From Streptomyces griseoviridis (GTDB lineage Bacteria; Actinomycetota; Actinomycetes; Streptomycetales; Streptomycetaceae), in contig NZ_CP029078.1 of the NCBI RefSeq assembly GCF_005222485.1, positions 6,449,501-6,513,500 of the forward strand: 64,000 nucleotides of DNA. Direction: 5' to 3'. The position numbers and the translations under genes were made by a program. The notes below the pieces were generated by a model. The model had not been told where the DNA came from. It saw nothing but the letters and a program-made list of their open reading frames with translations, and ran no database searches. Positions 48,321-56,326 of this stretch are shown here, piece by piece. The stretch's first letter is position 1, and the number at the start of each line of letters is the position of its first letter.

Positions 48321-49912
48321 TGACCGGTCATCACCAGACGCTGGCACTCGCCCTGTTCAGCGCTTTCGTCGCCGTCACTCTCGGTATCACGACCTGGGTG
48401 AGTCGCAAACGGCACGGCTCGGCCGAGGAGTTCTACGCGGGCGGGCGTCTCTTCTCGCCCATGGAGAACGGTTTTGCCATCGCGGGCGACTACGTGTCCG
48501 CCGCGTCGTTCCTGGGGATCTCCGGGCTCATCGCGCTCTTCGGGTACGACGGCCTGCTGTACGCGGTCGGCTTCCTGGTGGCGTGGCTGGTCGTGCTGTT
48601 CCTCGTGGCGGAACTGGTGCGCAACTGCGGGCGGTTCACCCTCGCCGACGTCGTCGCGGCCCGGATGAGCGAGCGGCCGGTGCGGATCGCGGCGGGAACG
48701 TCCTCGGTCACCGTGTCCGTCCTCTACCTGGTGGCGCAGATGGTCGGCGCGGGCAGTCTGGTCGCGTTGCTGCTCGGCGGCACGAGCGGCGCCGCGCGGG
48801 ACTGGACGGTCGTCGGTGTCGGGGCGCTCATGGTGATCTACGTGTCGTTGGGAGGGATGCGGGCCACCACCTGGATCCAGATCGTGAAGGCGGTCCTGCT
48901 GCTCGGCGGCACCGTGGCGCTCACCGCGCTCGTCCTGGTGCGGTTCCACGGCGACTTCGGGCGGCTGCTGTTCACGGCGGCGGAGCGCAGCGGGCACGGG
49001 GACGCCTTCCTGGTGCCCGGCCTGAAGTACGGCGGGGACTGGACGGCCCGTCTCGACTTCATCAGCCTCGGGCTCGCGCTGGTGCTCGGCACGGCGGGTC
49101 TGCCGCACATCCTGTCGCGCTTCTACACCGTGCCGACGGCGCGGGCAGCGCGTCGTTCCGTGCTCTGGTCGATCGGGCTCATCGGCGGCTTCTACCTGAT
49201 GTCGATCGTGGTCGGCTTCGGCGCGGCGGCGATCGTGGGACCTGACGCGGTGCGCGAGTCCAACGCGGCGGGCAACACCGCGGTGCCGCTGCTCGCCCTC
49301 GACCTCGGAGGCGGCGCCAACTCCACCGGCGGCACCGTGCTGTTCGCGGTCGTCGCCGCCGTGGCGTTCGCGACGATCCTGGCGGTGGTGGCCGGCATCA
49401 CGCTCGCCTCCTCGGCGTCCGTCGCGCACGACCTGTACGCGTCACTGCGGCGCTCTCACGCCAAGCAGCGCAGCGAGGTGGCCGTCGCGCGGGTCGCGGC
49501 GGTCGGTGTCGGCCTGGTCGCCATCGCCCTCGGGCTGCTCGCGCGGGATCTCAACGTCGCCTTCCTGGTCGGCCTCGCCTTCGCGGTCGCCGCCTCCGCG
49601 AACCTGCCGGTGCTGCTCTACTCGCTGTTCTGGCGCGGCTTCACCACCCGGGGCGCGGTGTGGTCCGTATACGGCGGGCTCGTTCCCGCGCTGCTGCTCG
49701 TGGTGCTGTCGCCGGTGGTCTCGGGCAGCCCCGAATCGCTGTTCCCCGGCGCCGACTTCCAGTACTTCCCGCTCCAGAACCCCGGCCTCGTCTCGATTCC
49801 GCTGGGCTTCCTCGCGGGCTGGCTCGGCACCGTCACCTCCGCCGACGCCCCCGACGAGGCCAAGCACGCCGAGACCGAGGTGCGTTCGCTGACGGGGGCC
49901 GGCGCCGTCTGA
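48320..49912 (+). CDS. sodium/solute symporter, ActP-like (acetate/pyruvate family)
   Basis: 530 residues and about 13 membrane helices of the SSS family. ADVVAARMSERPVR, ITTWVSRKRHGSAEEFYAGGRLFSPMENGFAIAGDYVSAASFLGISGLIALFGYDG and GTAGLPHILSRFYTVP match ActP. Probably imports acetate or another short monocarboxylate. ATG 48320 overlaps the DUF485 stop (TGATG). Confidence 0.88.
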   Translation: MTGHHQTLALALFSAFVAVTLGITTWVSRKRHGSAEEFYAGGRLFSPMENGFAIAGDYVSAASFLGISGLIALFGYDGLLYAVGFLVAWLVVLFLVAELVRNCGRFTLADVVAARMSERPVRIAAGTSSVTVSVLYLVAQMVGAGSLVALLLGGTSGAARDWTVVGVGALMVIYVSLGGMRATTWIQIVKAVLLLGGTVALTALVLVRFHGDFGRLLFTAAERSGHGDAFLVPGLKYGGDWTARLDFISLGLALVLGTAGLPHILSRFYTVPTARAARRSVLWSIGLIGGFYLMSIVVGFGAAAIVGPDAVRESNAAGNTAVPLLALDLGGGANSTGGTVLFAVVAAVAFATILAVVAGITLASSASVAHDLYASLRRSHAKQRSEVAVARVAAVGVGLVAIALGLLARDLNVAFLVGLAFAVAASANLPVLLYSLFWRGFTTRGAVWSVYGGLVPALLLVVLSPVVSGSPESLFPGADFQYFPLQNPGLVSIPLGFLAGWLGTVTSADAPDEAKHAETEVRSLTGAGAV

Positions 49913-50010
49913 CAGTGGAGTGACCGGCGCGTCCGGTGCGCGTCGACGTCGACGTCGGGTGATCGACGTCGGCCGGCGTGCCGGGCGCCGGGCACCTCGT
50001 TCCGAACGGT

Positions 50011-50045
50011 GTGGGTGGCTTCCGTGGGTCTACGGGGCCACCCAC
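50011..50045. terminator. hairpin between the symporter and a convergent regulator
   Basis: GTGGGTGGC (50011-50019) with GCCACCCAC (50037-50045). Overlaps the end of the response regulator gene. Confidence 0.5.
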
Positions 50046-50722
50046 GCGTACAGGTGCTCCGGGCGGCCCGTGTCGCCGTACTTGAGCGACAGGCGCAGCC
50101 GGCCGGCCTGTTCCAGGTGGCGCAGATAGCGCTGGGCGGTGGAACGGCTCAGGCCGGTCTCCGCTGCGACCTCGTGGGCCGAGAGCGGATGCGGGGCATG
50201 GTGCAGGACGCGGCAGATCAAGTCCGTCGTCGGCTCCGAGTGCCCACTGGGCAGGCCAGGTGAGGACGGCGCCTGCGTGGTGCGCAGCGCGCCGAAGATG
50301 CGGTCCACCTGCTCCTGGCCCGCGACACCCCGGCCGCCGACCCGTTCGACGGTGCGGCGCAGGGCCGCGTACGAGTCGAGACGGGTGCGCAGCGCGGCGA
50401 ACGTGAACGGCTTGACCAGATAGTGCAGCGCGCCCAGCCGCATCGCGGCCTGGACGGTCGTCACGTCGTCGGCCGCCGTGATCATGATGACGTCGGTGCC
50501 GTGCCCCTGTTCCCGCATGTCGTGGACGAGTTCGAGGCCCGTCCTGTCCGGCAGATAGTGGTCGAGGAGGACGAGGTCGATCGTTCCCCGTTGCACGCTG
50601 GCCAGTGCCTGGGCAGCACTGTGCGCGCGGGCGGCGACCCGGAAACCGGGAACCTTTCCCACGTACCTCGCGTTGATCTCGGCGACGCGGAAATCGTCGT
50701 CCACGACCAGGACGTCAATCAT
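50030..50722 (-). CDS. CitB/DpiA-type response regulator, orphan
   Basis: 230 residues. Receiver with Asp8-10, phospho-acceptor Asp54 (DLVLLDHYLPD) and Lys in YLVKPF, then a winged-helix domain (HPLSAHEVAAETGLSRSTAQRYLRHLEQAGRLRLSLKYGDTGRPEHLYAW). Closely similar to the regulator at 53754-54434 across its length, evidently a paralogue, but no kinase adjoins it. It is divergent from a NitT/SsuA-type ABC operon. ATG 50722 with GAAAGAGG upstream. Confidence 0.9.
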   Translation of the reverse strand: MIDVLVVDDDFRVAEINARYVGKVPGFRVAARAHSAAQALASVQRGTIDLVLLDHYLPDRTGLELVHDMREQGHGTDVIMITAADDVTTVQAAMRLGALHYLVKPFTFAALRTRLDSYAALRRTVERVGGRGVAGQEQVDRIFGALRTTQAPSSPGLPSGHSEPTTDLICRVLHHAPHPLSAHEVAAETGLSRSTAQRYLRHLEQAGRLRLSLKYGDTGRPEHLYAWVAP

Positions 50723-50775
50723 CGGGCCTCTTTCTCTCAAGGCCATGCGGGCGTTAAGCCCATGTTTCGGCTCCG

Positions 50776-50807
50776 CTGTTGTAGCGCGAGCAAAACGAGC
50801 ACAACAG
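50776..50807. promoter_or_regulatory. inverted repeat CTGTTGT-N18-ACAACAG
   Basis: Perfect 7-bp arms (50776-50782, 50801-50807) in the divergent region between the orphan regulator and the ABC operon. Confidence 0.45.
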
Positions 50808-50869
50808 GTTGCTGCAGGCAAAAGAACGGCATGTGCCCACAAGGCTGCTGCTGTGGCCCACGCCACTCC

Positions 50870-50875
50870 TACCGT
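50870..50875 (+). promoter_or_regulatory. -10 box of a leaderless promoter (ABC ATPase)
   Basis: TACCGT ends 7 bases before ATG 50883; no Shine-Dalgarno. Confidence 0.5.
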
Positions 50876-50882
50876 CCCGGCC

Positions 50883-51698
50883 ATGAGCGCAGACACCAGC
50901 CCCGCCATCGAGCTGCGGGGCGCGAGCAAAACGTTCAGGACCCCGTCCGGGGGACTGCACACGGCCGTCAGGGGCCTGGACCTCACGGTCGGGCGCGGCG
51001 AGTTCGTGGCGGTCGTCGGCCCCACCGGCTGCGGCAAGTCGACGACGCTGACGCTGGTCAGCGGGTTGGAGGAGCCCACCGAGGGCGAGGTGCTGGTCGC
51101 CGGTGAGCCGGTGAACGGGGTCGGCGACAAGGTCGGCTTCGTCTTCCAGCAGGACGCCACCTTCCCCTGGCGCACGGTCCTGTCCAACGTCATGGCCGGG
51201 CCGCGGTTCCGCGGGGTGCCCAAGGCGGAGGCGAAGCAGCGGGCCCGTGAGTGGCTGGCCCGGGTCGGGCTCTCCGCGTTCGAGGACCGCTACCCGCACC
51301 AGCTCTCCGGCGGCCAGCGCAAGCGCGTCGCCCTCGCCGCGACCTTCGTCAACGACCCCGAGATCCTGCTGATGGACGAGCCGTTCTCCGCGCTCGACGT
51401 GCAGACCAGGGCCCTGATGTCGGACGAACTCCTCGAACTGTGGGAGGGCACCCGCGCCTCGGTCGTGTTCGTCACCCACGACCTGGAGGAGTCGATCGCG
51501 CTGGCCGACCGGGTCGTCGTGATGACCGCCGGGCCCGCCACCGTCAAGCAGGTCTTCGACATCGACCTGCCCCGTCCGCGCCGCGTCGAGGAAGTACGTC
51601 TGGAGGCGCGGTTCATCGAGATCTACCGCGAGATCTGGGAGTCCCTCGGCGAAGAGGTCCGCATCACCCGTGAGAGGGGCGCCGCCCATGTCGCCTGA
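50883..51698 (+). CDS. ABC transporter ATPase, nitrate/sulfonate/taurine type
   Basis: 271 residues. Walker A GPTGCGKSTT, Q-loop FVFQQDATFPWRTVLSNV, signature LSGGQRKRVALA, Walker B ILLMDEPFSALD, switch His in FVTHDLEES. The sequence fits the NitT/TauT (SsuB/TauB) import family. Overlaps the permease gene by 11 bases. Confidence 0.93.
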   Translation: MSADTSPAIELRGASKTFRTPSGGLHTAVRGLDLTVGRGEFVAVVGPTGCGKSTTLTLVSGLEEPTEGEVLVAGEPVNGVGDKVGFVFQQDATFPWRTVLSNVMAGPRFRGVPKAEAKQRAREWLARVGLSAFEDRYPHQLSGGQRKRVALAATFVNDPEILLMDEPFSALDVQTRALMSDELLELWEGTRASVVFVTHDLEESIALADRVVVMTAGPATVKQVFDIDLPRPRRVEEVRLEARFIEIYREIWESLGEEVRITRERGAAHVA

Positions 51699-52563
51699 CA
51701 CCCTGCCCCAGACCGCGGCCGCGCCGGCCGCCGCGGGGCCCGAGAAGACGGACCGCGCGCACTCACGCGCGCGTGCCGCACGCAGACGCAAGATCATCGT
51801 GGGCAGCGCCCGCGCCCTGCTCCTGGTCCTCGTCCTCGGCCTCTGGGAGGTGCTCTCCCGGGCCAAGGTGATCGACACGTTCAACTTCTCCATGCCGTCG
51901 AAGATCTGGGACCAGATCTACACCTGGGTGACGCACGGCACCGCCCTCGGCTCCCTGGGCGAGCAGATCTGGTACACGCTGTACGAGGCGCTGCTCGGCT
52001 GGATCATCGGTGTGGTCGCCGGTGTCGTCTTCGGTATCGCGCTGGGGCGGATCACCTTCCTCGCCGATGTCCTTGGTCCATACATCAAGGTGCTCAACTC
52101 GATCCCCAGGATCGTCCTCGCGCCCATCTTCGTCATCTGGTTCGGCCTGGGACCCGCCTCCAAGGTGGCGTCCGCCGTCGTCCTGGTCTTCTTCCCGGTG
52201 TTCTTCAACGCCTTCCAGGGCGCCCGCGAGGTCGACCGCAACCTGGTCGCCAACGCGCGGATCCTCGGCGCGAGCGATCGCAGGGTGACCCTTCAGGTCG
52301 TCATCCCCTCCGCCACCTCATGGATCTTCACCAGCCTCCATGTGAGCTTCGGCTTCGCCCTCATCGGCGCCATCGTCGGCGAGTACATCGGCGCGACCAA
52401 GGGCATCGGCCTGCTCGTCGCGCAGTCCCAGGGCACCTTCAACGCGGCCGGTGTGTACGCCGCGATGGTCATCCTGGCGGTCGTCGCCCTGGTCGCCGAA
52501 GGGCTGCTGACCTTCGCCGAGAGCCGCATCTTCCGGTGGAAGCCGTCGGACTCCGACAGCTGA
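51688..52563 (+). CDS. ABC transporter permease, NitT/TauT type
   Basis: 291 residues, about six helices, with the coupling motif in VDRNLVANARILGASDRRVTLQVVIPSATSWI (EAA loop). ATG 51688 with GAGAGG upstream, inside the end of the ATPase gene; GTG 51670 is an alternative start. Membrane partner of the ATPase and the following lipoprotein. Confidence 0.92.
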   Translation: MSPDTLPQTAAAPAAAGPEKTDRAHSRARAARRRKIIVGSARALLLVLVLGLWEVLSRAKVIDTFNFSMPSKIWDQIYTWVTHGTALGSLGEQIWYTLYEALLGWIIGVVAGVVFGIALGRITFLADVLGPYIKVLNSIPRIVLAPIFVIWFGLGPASKVASAVVLVFFPVFFNAFQGAREVDRNLVANARILGASDRRVTLQVVIPSATSWIFTSLHVSFGFALIGAIVGEYIGATKGIGLLVAQSQGTFNAAGVYAAMVILAVVALVAEGLLTFAESRIFRWKPSDSDS

Positions 52564-52622
52564 CCCCGCCCCGCCGCCGCTTCCCCCCTCCCGCATCGCC
52601 TTCTCACAAGGACGTGAACGTC

Positions 52623-53675
52623 ATGCGCACCATCGCCAGACACGGCGCCCTGGCCGCCGCCGGCCTGCTCTGCCTCTCCGCCCTCACCGCCTGCGCCAAC
52701 GAGGCGTCCAGCACCGCGTCGAGCGGCAAGGGCGACGGCAAGGGGACGAAGGTCAAGATCATGGTCGGTGGCCTGGACAAGGTCATCTACCTGCCCGCCA
52801 TGCTCACCCAGCGGCTCGGCTACTTCGACTCCGAGGGCCTCGACGTGGAGCTGCTGAGCGAGCCTGCCGGTGTCCAGGCGGAGACCGCGCTCGTCTCCGG
52901 CCAGGTGCAGGGCGCCGTCGGCTTCTACGACCACACCCTCGACCTCCAGACCAAGGGCAAGATCGTCGAGTCCGTGGTGCAGTTCTCGCACGCCCCCGGC
53001 GAGGTCGAGATCGTCTCCAACAAGGCGTCACAGAAGATCACTTCGGCCAAGGACTTCAAGGGCAAGAAGCTCGGGGTCACCGGGCTCGGCTCGTCCACCG
53101 ACTTCCTCACCAAGTACCTCGCGGTCAAGAACGGCGTGAAGGTCAGCGACTTCACGCCGGTCGCCGTCGGCGCGGGGCCGACGTTCATCGCCGCGCTGGA
53201 GAAGGGCGCCATCGACGGCGGGATGACGACCGACCCGACCGTCGCGACGATCCTCGACAAGAAGGCCGGGAAGGTCCTGCTGGACATGCGGACGCCCGAG
53301 GGGTCGCAGGAGGCGCTCGGCGGACCGTATCCGTCGTCAAGTCTGTACATGCAGACGGACTGGGTGAACGGACACAAGGACACCGTCCAGAAGTTGGTCA
53401 ATGCATTCGTCAAGACGCTCAACTGGATGTCCACCCACAGCGCCTCCGAGATCGCCGACAAGATGCCCGCCGACTACAAGCAGGGCAACGGCATCCTCTA
53501 CGCCAAGGCCATCGGCAGCACCCTGCCGATGTTCACCAAGGACGGCGTGATGCCGGAGAACGGTCCCGAGACCGTCGAGAGGGTGCTCAAGGCGTTCAAC
53601 CCCAACATCAAGAACGCCAAGGTCGACCTCGCCAAGACCTACACCAGCGAGTTCGTCGAGAAGGCCAAGGGCTGA
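52623..53675 (+). CDS. ABC transporter substrate-binding lipoprotein (SsuA/THI5-like)
   Basis: 350 residues. Signal peptide with lipobox LTAC, Cys24. SsuA/NMT1-like fold: LDKVIYLPAMLTQRLGYFDSEGLDVEL, GAVGFYDHTLDLQTKGK, LGVTGLGSSTDFLTKYLAVKNGV, AALEKGAIDGGMTTDPTVATIL. Ligands of the family include sulfonates, nitrate, pyrimidine precursors and carboxylates. The CitB-type regulators nearby would favour a carboxylate or aromatic acid (inference). Confidence 0.88.
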   Translation: MRTIARHGALAAAGLLCLSALTACANEASSTASSGKGDGKGTKVKIMVGGLDKVIYLPAMLTQRLGYFDSEGLDVELLSEPAGVQAETALVSGQVQGAVGFYDHTLDLQTKGKIVESVVQFSHAPGEVEIVSNKASQKITSAKDFKGKKLGVTGLGSSTDFLTKYLAVKNGVKVSDFTPVAVGAGPTFIAALEKGAIDGGMTTDPTVATILDKKAGKVLLDMRTPEGSQEALGGPYPSSSLYMQTDWVNGHKDTVQKLVNAFVKTLNWMSTHSASEIADKMPADYKQGNGILYAKAIGSTLPMFTKDGVMPENGPETVERVLKAFNPNIKNAKVDLAKTYTSEFVEKAKG

Positions 53676-53682
53676 GGTCCGC

Positions 53683-53706
53683 GCGGGAGGCGAGCCACGC
53701 TCCCGC
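53683..53706. terminator. hairpin after the ABC operon
   Basis: GCGGGAG (53683-53689) with CTCCCGC (53700-53706), lying between converging operons. Confidence 0.5.
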
Positions 53707-53734
53707 CGGTCGGCGAGCCACGCTCCCGCCGGTC
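53689..53734. repeat. 23-bp tandem repeat, 2 copies
   Basis: GGCGAGCCACGCTCCCGCCG plus GTC is repeated back to back; it partly forms the terminator hairpin. Confidence 0.9.
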
Positions 53735-53753
53735 TCTCCCGCCGGCCCCGCCC

Positions 53754-54434
53754 TCAGACGCGGGTCGCCCACACGTAACGGTGTTCCGGGCGGCCCGCTT
53801 CGCCGTACTTGAGCGTCAGCCGGGCCCGTCCGGTCCGCTCCAGCAGCTTCAGATAGCGCTGGGCGGTCTGCCGGCTCACGCCCGTGCGCTCGGCGATCTC
53901 CTGGGCGGACAGCGGCCCTTCGGCGTTCATCAGGGAGCGCCGCACCAGCTCCGCCGTGGTCGGCGAGTGCCCCTTGGGCAGCCCCGGCTCCGAGGACGCG
54001 GACAGCGCCCCGAAGATGCGGTCCACCTCGGCCTGTTCGGCCTCGCCGCCGCCGTCCAGCGTGCGGCGCAGCTCCCCGTACGCCTCCAGCTTCGCGCGCA
54101 GCCCCGCGAACGCGAACGGTTTGACGAGGTACTGCAGGGCGCCCTGCCGCATGGCGGCCTGCACCGTCGACACGTCACGGGCCGCCGTCACCATGATCAC
54201 GTCGGTCTGATGGCCGCGCCTGCGCATCTCCTGGACGACGGCGAGACCCGTGTCGTCGGGCAGGTAGTGGTCCATGAGGACGAGATCGAGGCCGGGCAGC
54301 GCCTCCAGCTCGCGCAGCGCCTCGGCCGCGCTGTGCGCCTGTCCGGCGACATGGAAGCCAGGCACCTTCTCCACATAGGCGGCGTTGACCCGGGCGACCC
54401 GGGTGTCGTCGTCCACGACCAGGACCTGGATCAT
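53754..54434 (-). CDS. CitB/DpiA-type response regulator
   Basis: 226 residues. Receiver phospho-acceptor Asp55 (DLVLMDHYLPDD), Lys in YLVKPF, winged-helix GPLSAQEIAERTGVSRQTAQRYLKLLERTGRARLTLKYGEAGRPEHRYVW. Its ATG overlaps the kinase stop by 4 bases (ATGA). Paralogue of the regulator at 50030-50722. Confidence 0.93.
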   Translation of the reverse strand: MIQVLVVDDDTRVARVNAAYVEKVPGFHVAGQAHSAAEALRELEALPGLDLVLMDHYLPDDTGLAVVQEMRRRGHQTDVIMVTAARDVSTVQAAMRQGALQYLVKPFAFAGLRAKLEAYGELRRTLDGGGEAEQAEVDRIFGALSASSEPGLPKGHSPTTAELVRRSLMNAEGPLSAQEIAERTGVSRQTAQRYLKLLERTGRARLTLKYGEAGRPEHRYVWATRV

Positions 54435-56101
54435 CGCGACTCCTCTTCGAGCGGAAGGCCGGCACGTGCGGTCAGGACCGGCTCGGGCGCCGCGTCGGTC
54501 AGCGCCTCGGGGAGGACGACGGTGAACTCGGCGCCGCCGCCCGGAGCGTCGCCGACCGTCGCGCTGCCGCCCTGGCGTTCGGCGAGCCTGCGCACCAGGG
54601 AGAGGCCGATGCCCCGCTCGCGGTGGGCGGGCGGCTCCTTGGTCGACCAGCCCTCGGTGAAGATCAACTCATGCTGCGCGGCCGGAATCCCGGGCCCGGT
54701 GTCGCGCACGCGGAGGACGGCGGTGCGGCCCTCGGCGCGCAGTTCGACCTCCACGCGCGCGTGCGGTGTCGCCGCCACCGCGTCCAGCGCGTTGTCCACC
54801 AGGTTGCCGACGATCGTGACGAGCCCCCGGGGATCGACGAGCCGGTCGGGCAGCCGGGTGCGGTCGGACACCCACAGGGCGACCCCGCGCTCGGCGGCGA
54901 CGGTGGCCTTGCCGACCAACAGGGCGGCCAGCAGCGGGTCCTGGATCTTCTCGGTGACCTGTTCCGCGGTCGCGCGATGGTCGCCGACCACCTCGCCGAC
55001 GAACTCCACGGCGTCGTCGAACATCTCCAGTTCGAGCAGCCCCAGCAGCGTGTGCATACGGTTGGCGTGCTCGTGGTCCTGGGCGCGCAGGGCGTCGATC
55101 AGGCCGCGCGTGGAGTCGAGTTCACGGCCGAGCTGCTCCAGTTCGGTGCGGTCGCGCAGGGTGGCGACGGCGCCGCCGTCGTCGGTGGGCATCCGGTTGG
55201 CGACCAGGACGCGCTGGCCGCGCACGGTCAGCAGGTCCGTGCCGGTCACCCGCCCGGCCAGGATGTCGGCGGTGCGTCCCGCGCCGAGCGCCTCGTCGGG
55301 CGGGGTGCCGACGACCGTGTCGTCGATGCCGAGGAGACGGTGCGCCTCGTCGTTGAGGAGCCGGATGCGGCCGCCGCGGTCGAGCGCGACGACGCCTTCG
55401 CGGATGCCGTGCAGCATCGCCTCGCGCTCCGAGAGCAGCCCCGAGATGTCGGAGAAGGCCAGGTCGCGGGTCTGCCGCTGGACCCGGCGGGAGATCAGCC
55501 AGGCGGCCAGGGCACCGACCGCGAGGGCGCCGCCCGCGTAGGCGAGCAGCCCCGGGATGGCGCTCAGCAGCCGGGCCCGGACGCCGTCGTAGGCGATACC
55601 GACCGAGACCGCTCCGACGAGAGTGCCGTCGGAGGCCCTCAGCGGCACCTTGCCGCGCGCGGAGCGGCCCAGGGTGCCGCTGTCGATCTCCATGACCTCC
55701 CGGCCGGCCAGAGCCTCGCTGGGGTCGGTGGAGACGGTCCTGCCGATCTGCCGGACGTCCGTGTGCGACCAGCGCACTCCCCGCCAGTCCAGCACCACGA
55801 TGTACTCGGCCCTGGTGGCTTTCCTGATCCGCTCGGCCGCCCGCTGCACCGGTCCGCCGACGGTCGGCGCGGTGGTCTCCAGGTCCCGCGCGATCTGCGG
55901 GTCCTCCGCCGTCGTCTGCGCGATGGCGAGGGCGCGCTGCATCGCCTCGTGGTCCAGCTGCCTGCTGAGCGGTTCGAGGAAGAGCCCGGTCACGAGCACG
56001 GCGACCCCCGCGGCGATCGCCACCTGCATCAGCAGCACCTGCGAGAACGCCCGTCTCGGCAGTCCGAGGCGCATCCGGCGCGCGGGGGGAGTGGTGCTCA
56101 T
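54431..56101 (-). CDS. CitA/DcuS-type sensor histidine kinase
   Basis: 556 residues. One membrane helix near residues 20-40, a periplasmic sCache/PAS domain (LDHEAMQRALAIAQTTAEDPQIARDL, YIVVLDWRGVRWSHTD, SDGTLVGAVSVGIAYDGVRA), a second helix, a cytoplasmic PAS (HGIREGVVALDRGGRIRLLNDEAHRLL), the phosphorylation site in RAQDHEHANRMHTLLGLLEL, and a HATPase domain. Relatives sense citrate and C4-dicarboxylates. ATG 56101 follows TACCGT by 7 bases; ATG 56107 is the alternative. Confidence 0.92.
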   Translation of the reverse strand: MSTTPPARRMRLGLPRRAFSQVLLMQVAIAAGVAVLVTGLFLEPLSRQLDHEAMQRALAIAQTTAEDPQIARDLETTAPTVGGPVQRAAERIRKATRAEYIVVLDWRGVRWSHTDVRQIGRTVSTDPSEALAGREVMEIDSGTLGRSARGKVPLRASDGTLVGAVSVGIAYDGVRARLLSAIPGLLAYAGGALAVGALAAWLISRRVQRQTRDLAFSDISGLLSEREAMLHGIREGVVALDRGGRIRLLNDEAHRLLGIDDTVVGTPPDEALGAGRTADILAGRVTGTDLLTVRGQRVLVANRMPTDDGGAVATLRDRTELEQLGRELDSTRGLIDALRAQDHEHANRMHTLLGLLELEMFDDAVEFVGEVVGDHRATAEQVTEKIQDPLLAALLVGKATVAAERGVALWVSDRTRLPDRLVDPRGLVTIVGNLVDNALDAVAATPHARVEVELRAEGRTAVLRVRDTGPGIPAAQHELIFTEGWSTKEPPAHRERGIGLSLVRRLAERQGGSATVGDAPGGGAEFTVVLPEALTDAAPEPVLTARAGLPLEEESR

Positions 56102-56108
56102 ACCCATG

Positions 56109-56114
56109 ACGGTA
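56109..56114 (-). promoter_or_regulatory. -10 box of a leaderless promoter (sensor kinase)
   Basis: On the minus strand TACCGT ends 7 bases before ATG 56101. Confidence 0.45.
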
Positions 56115-56162
56115 CGTGCAGGTGTGCGAGGTGCCGTAGGGGTGTGGCGTGGATCTCTTGAT

Positions 56163-56314
56163 CAATATATTGCGTTGCCGTGATCAACACTTGATGTGGT
56201 GGTTGACGGATCGGTTGACAGATTGATGTGGCGGGTGACGGATCATGCGGTGGTTGACGCGTTGATCCGCTCAACCCGTCTGATCCGTCAAGCAATCCGT
56301 CTGATCCGCCAAGC
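56163..56314. promoter_or_regulatory. array of TTGACGGATC-like boxes upstream of the sensor kinase
   Basis: Contains CAATATATTG (56163-56172), ATCAA-N3-TTGAT (56183-56195), TTGACGGATC (56203-56212), TTGACAGATTGATG (56215-56228), TGACGGATCA (56236-56245), GGTTGA-N13-TCAACC (56252-56276), and two direct copies of CCGTCTGATCCGYCAAGC (56276-56293, 56297-56314). The region is AT-rich for this genome. Confidence 0.6.
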
Positions 56315-56326
56315 GGCTGTCCATGG

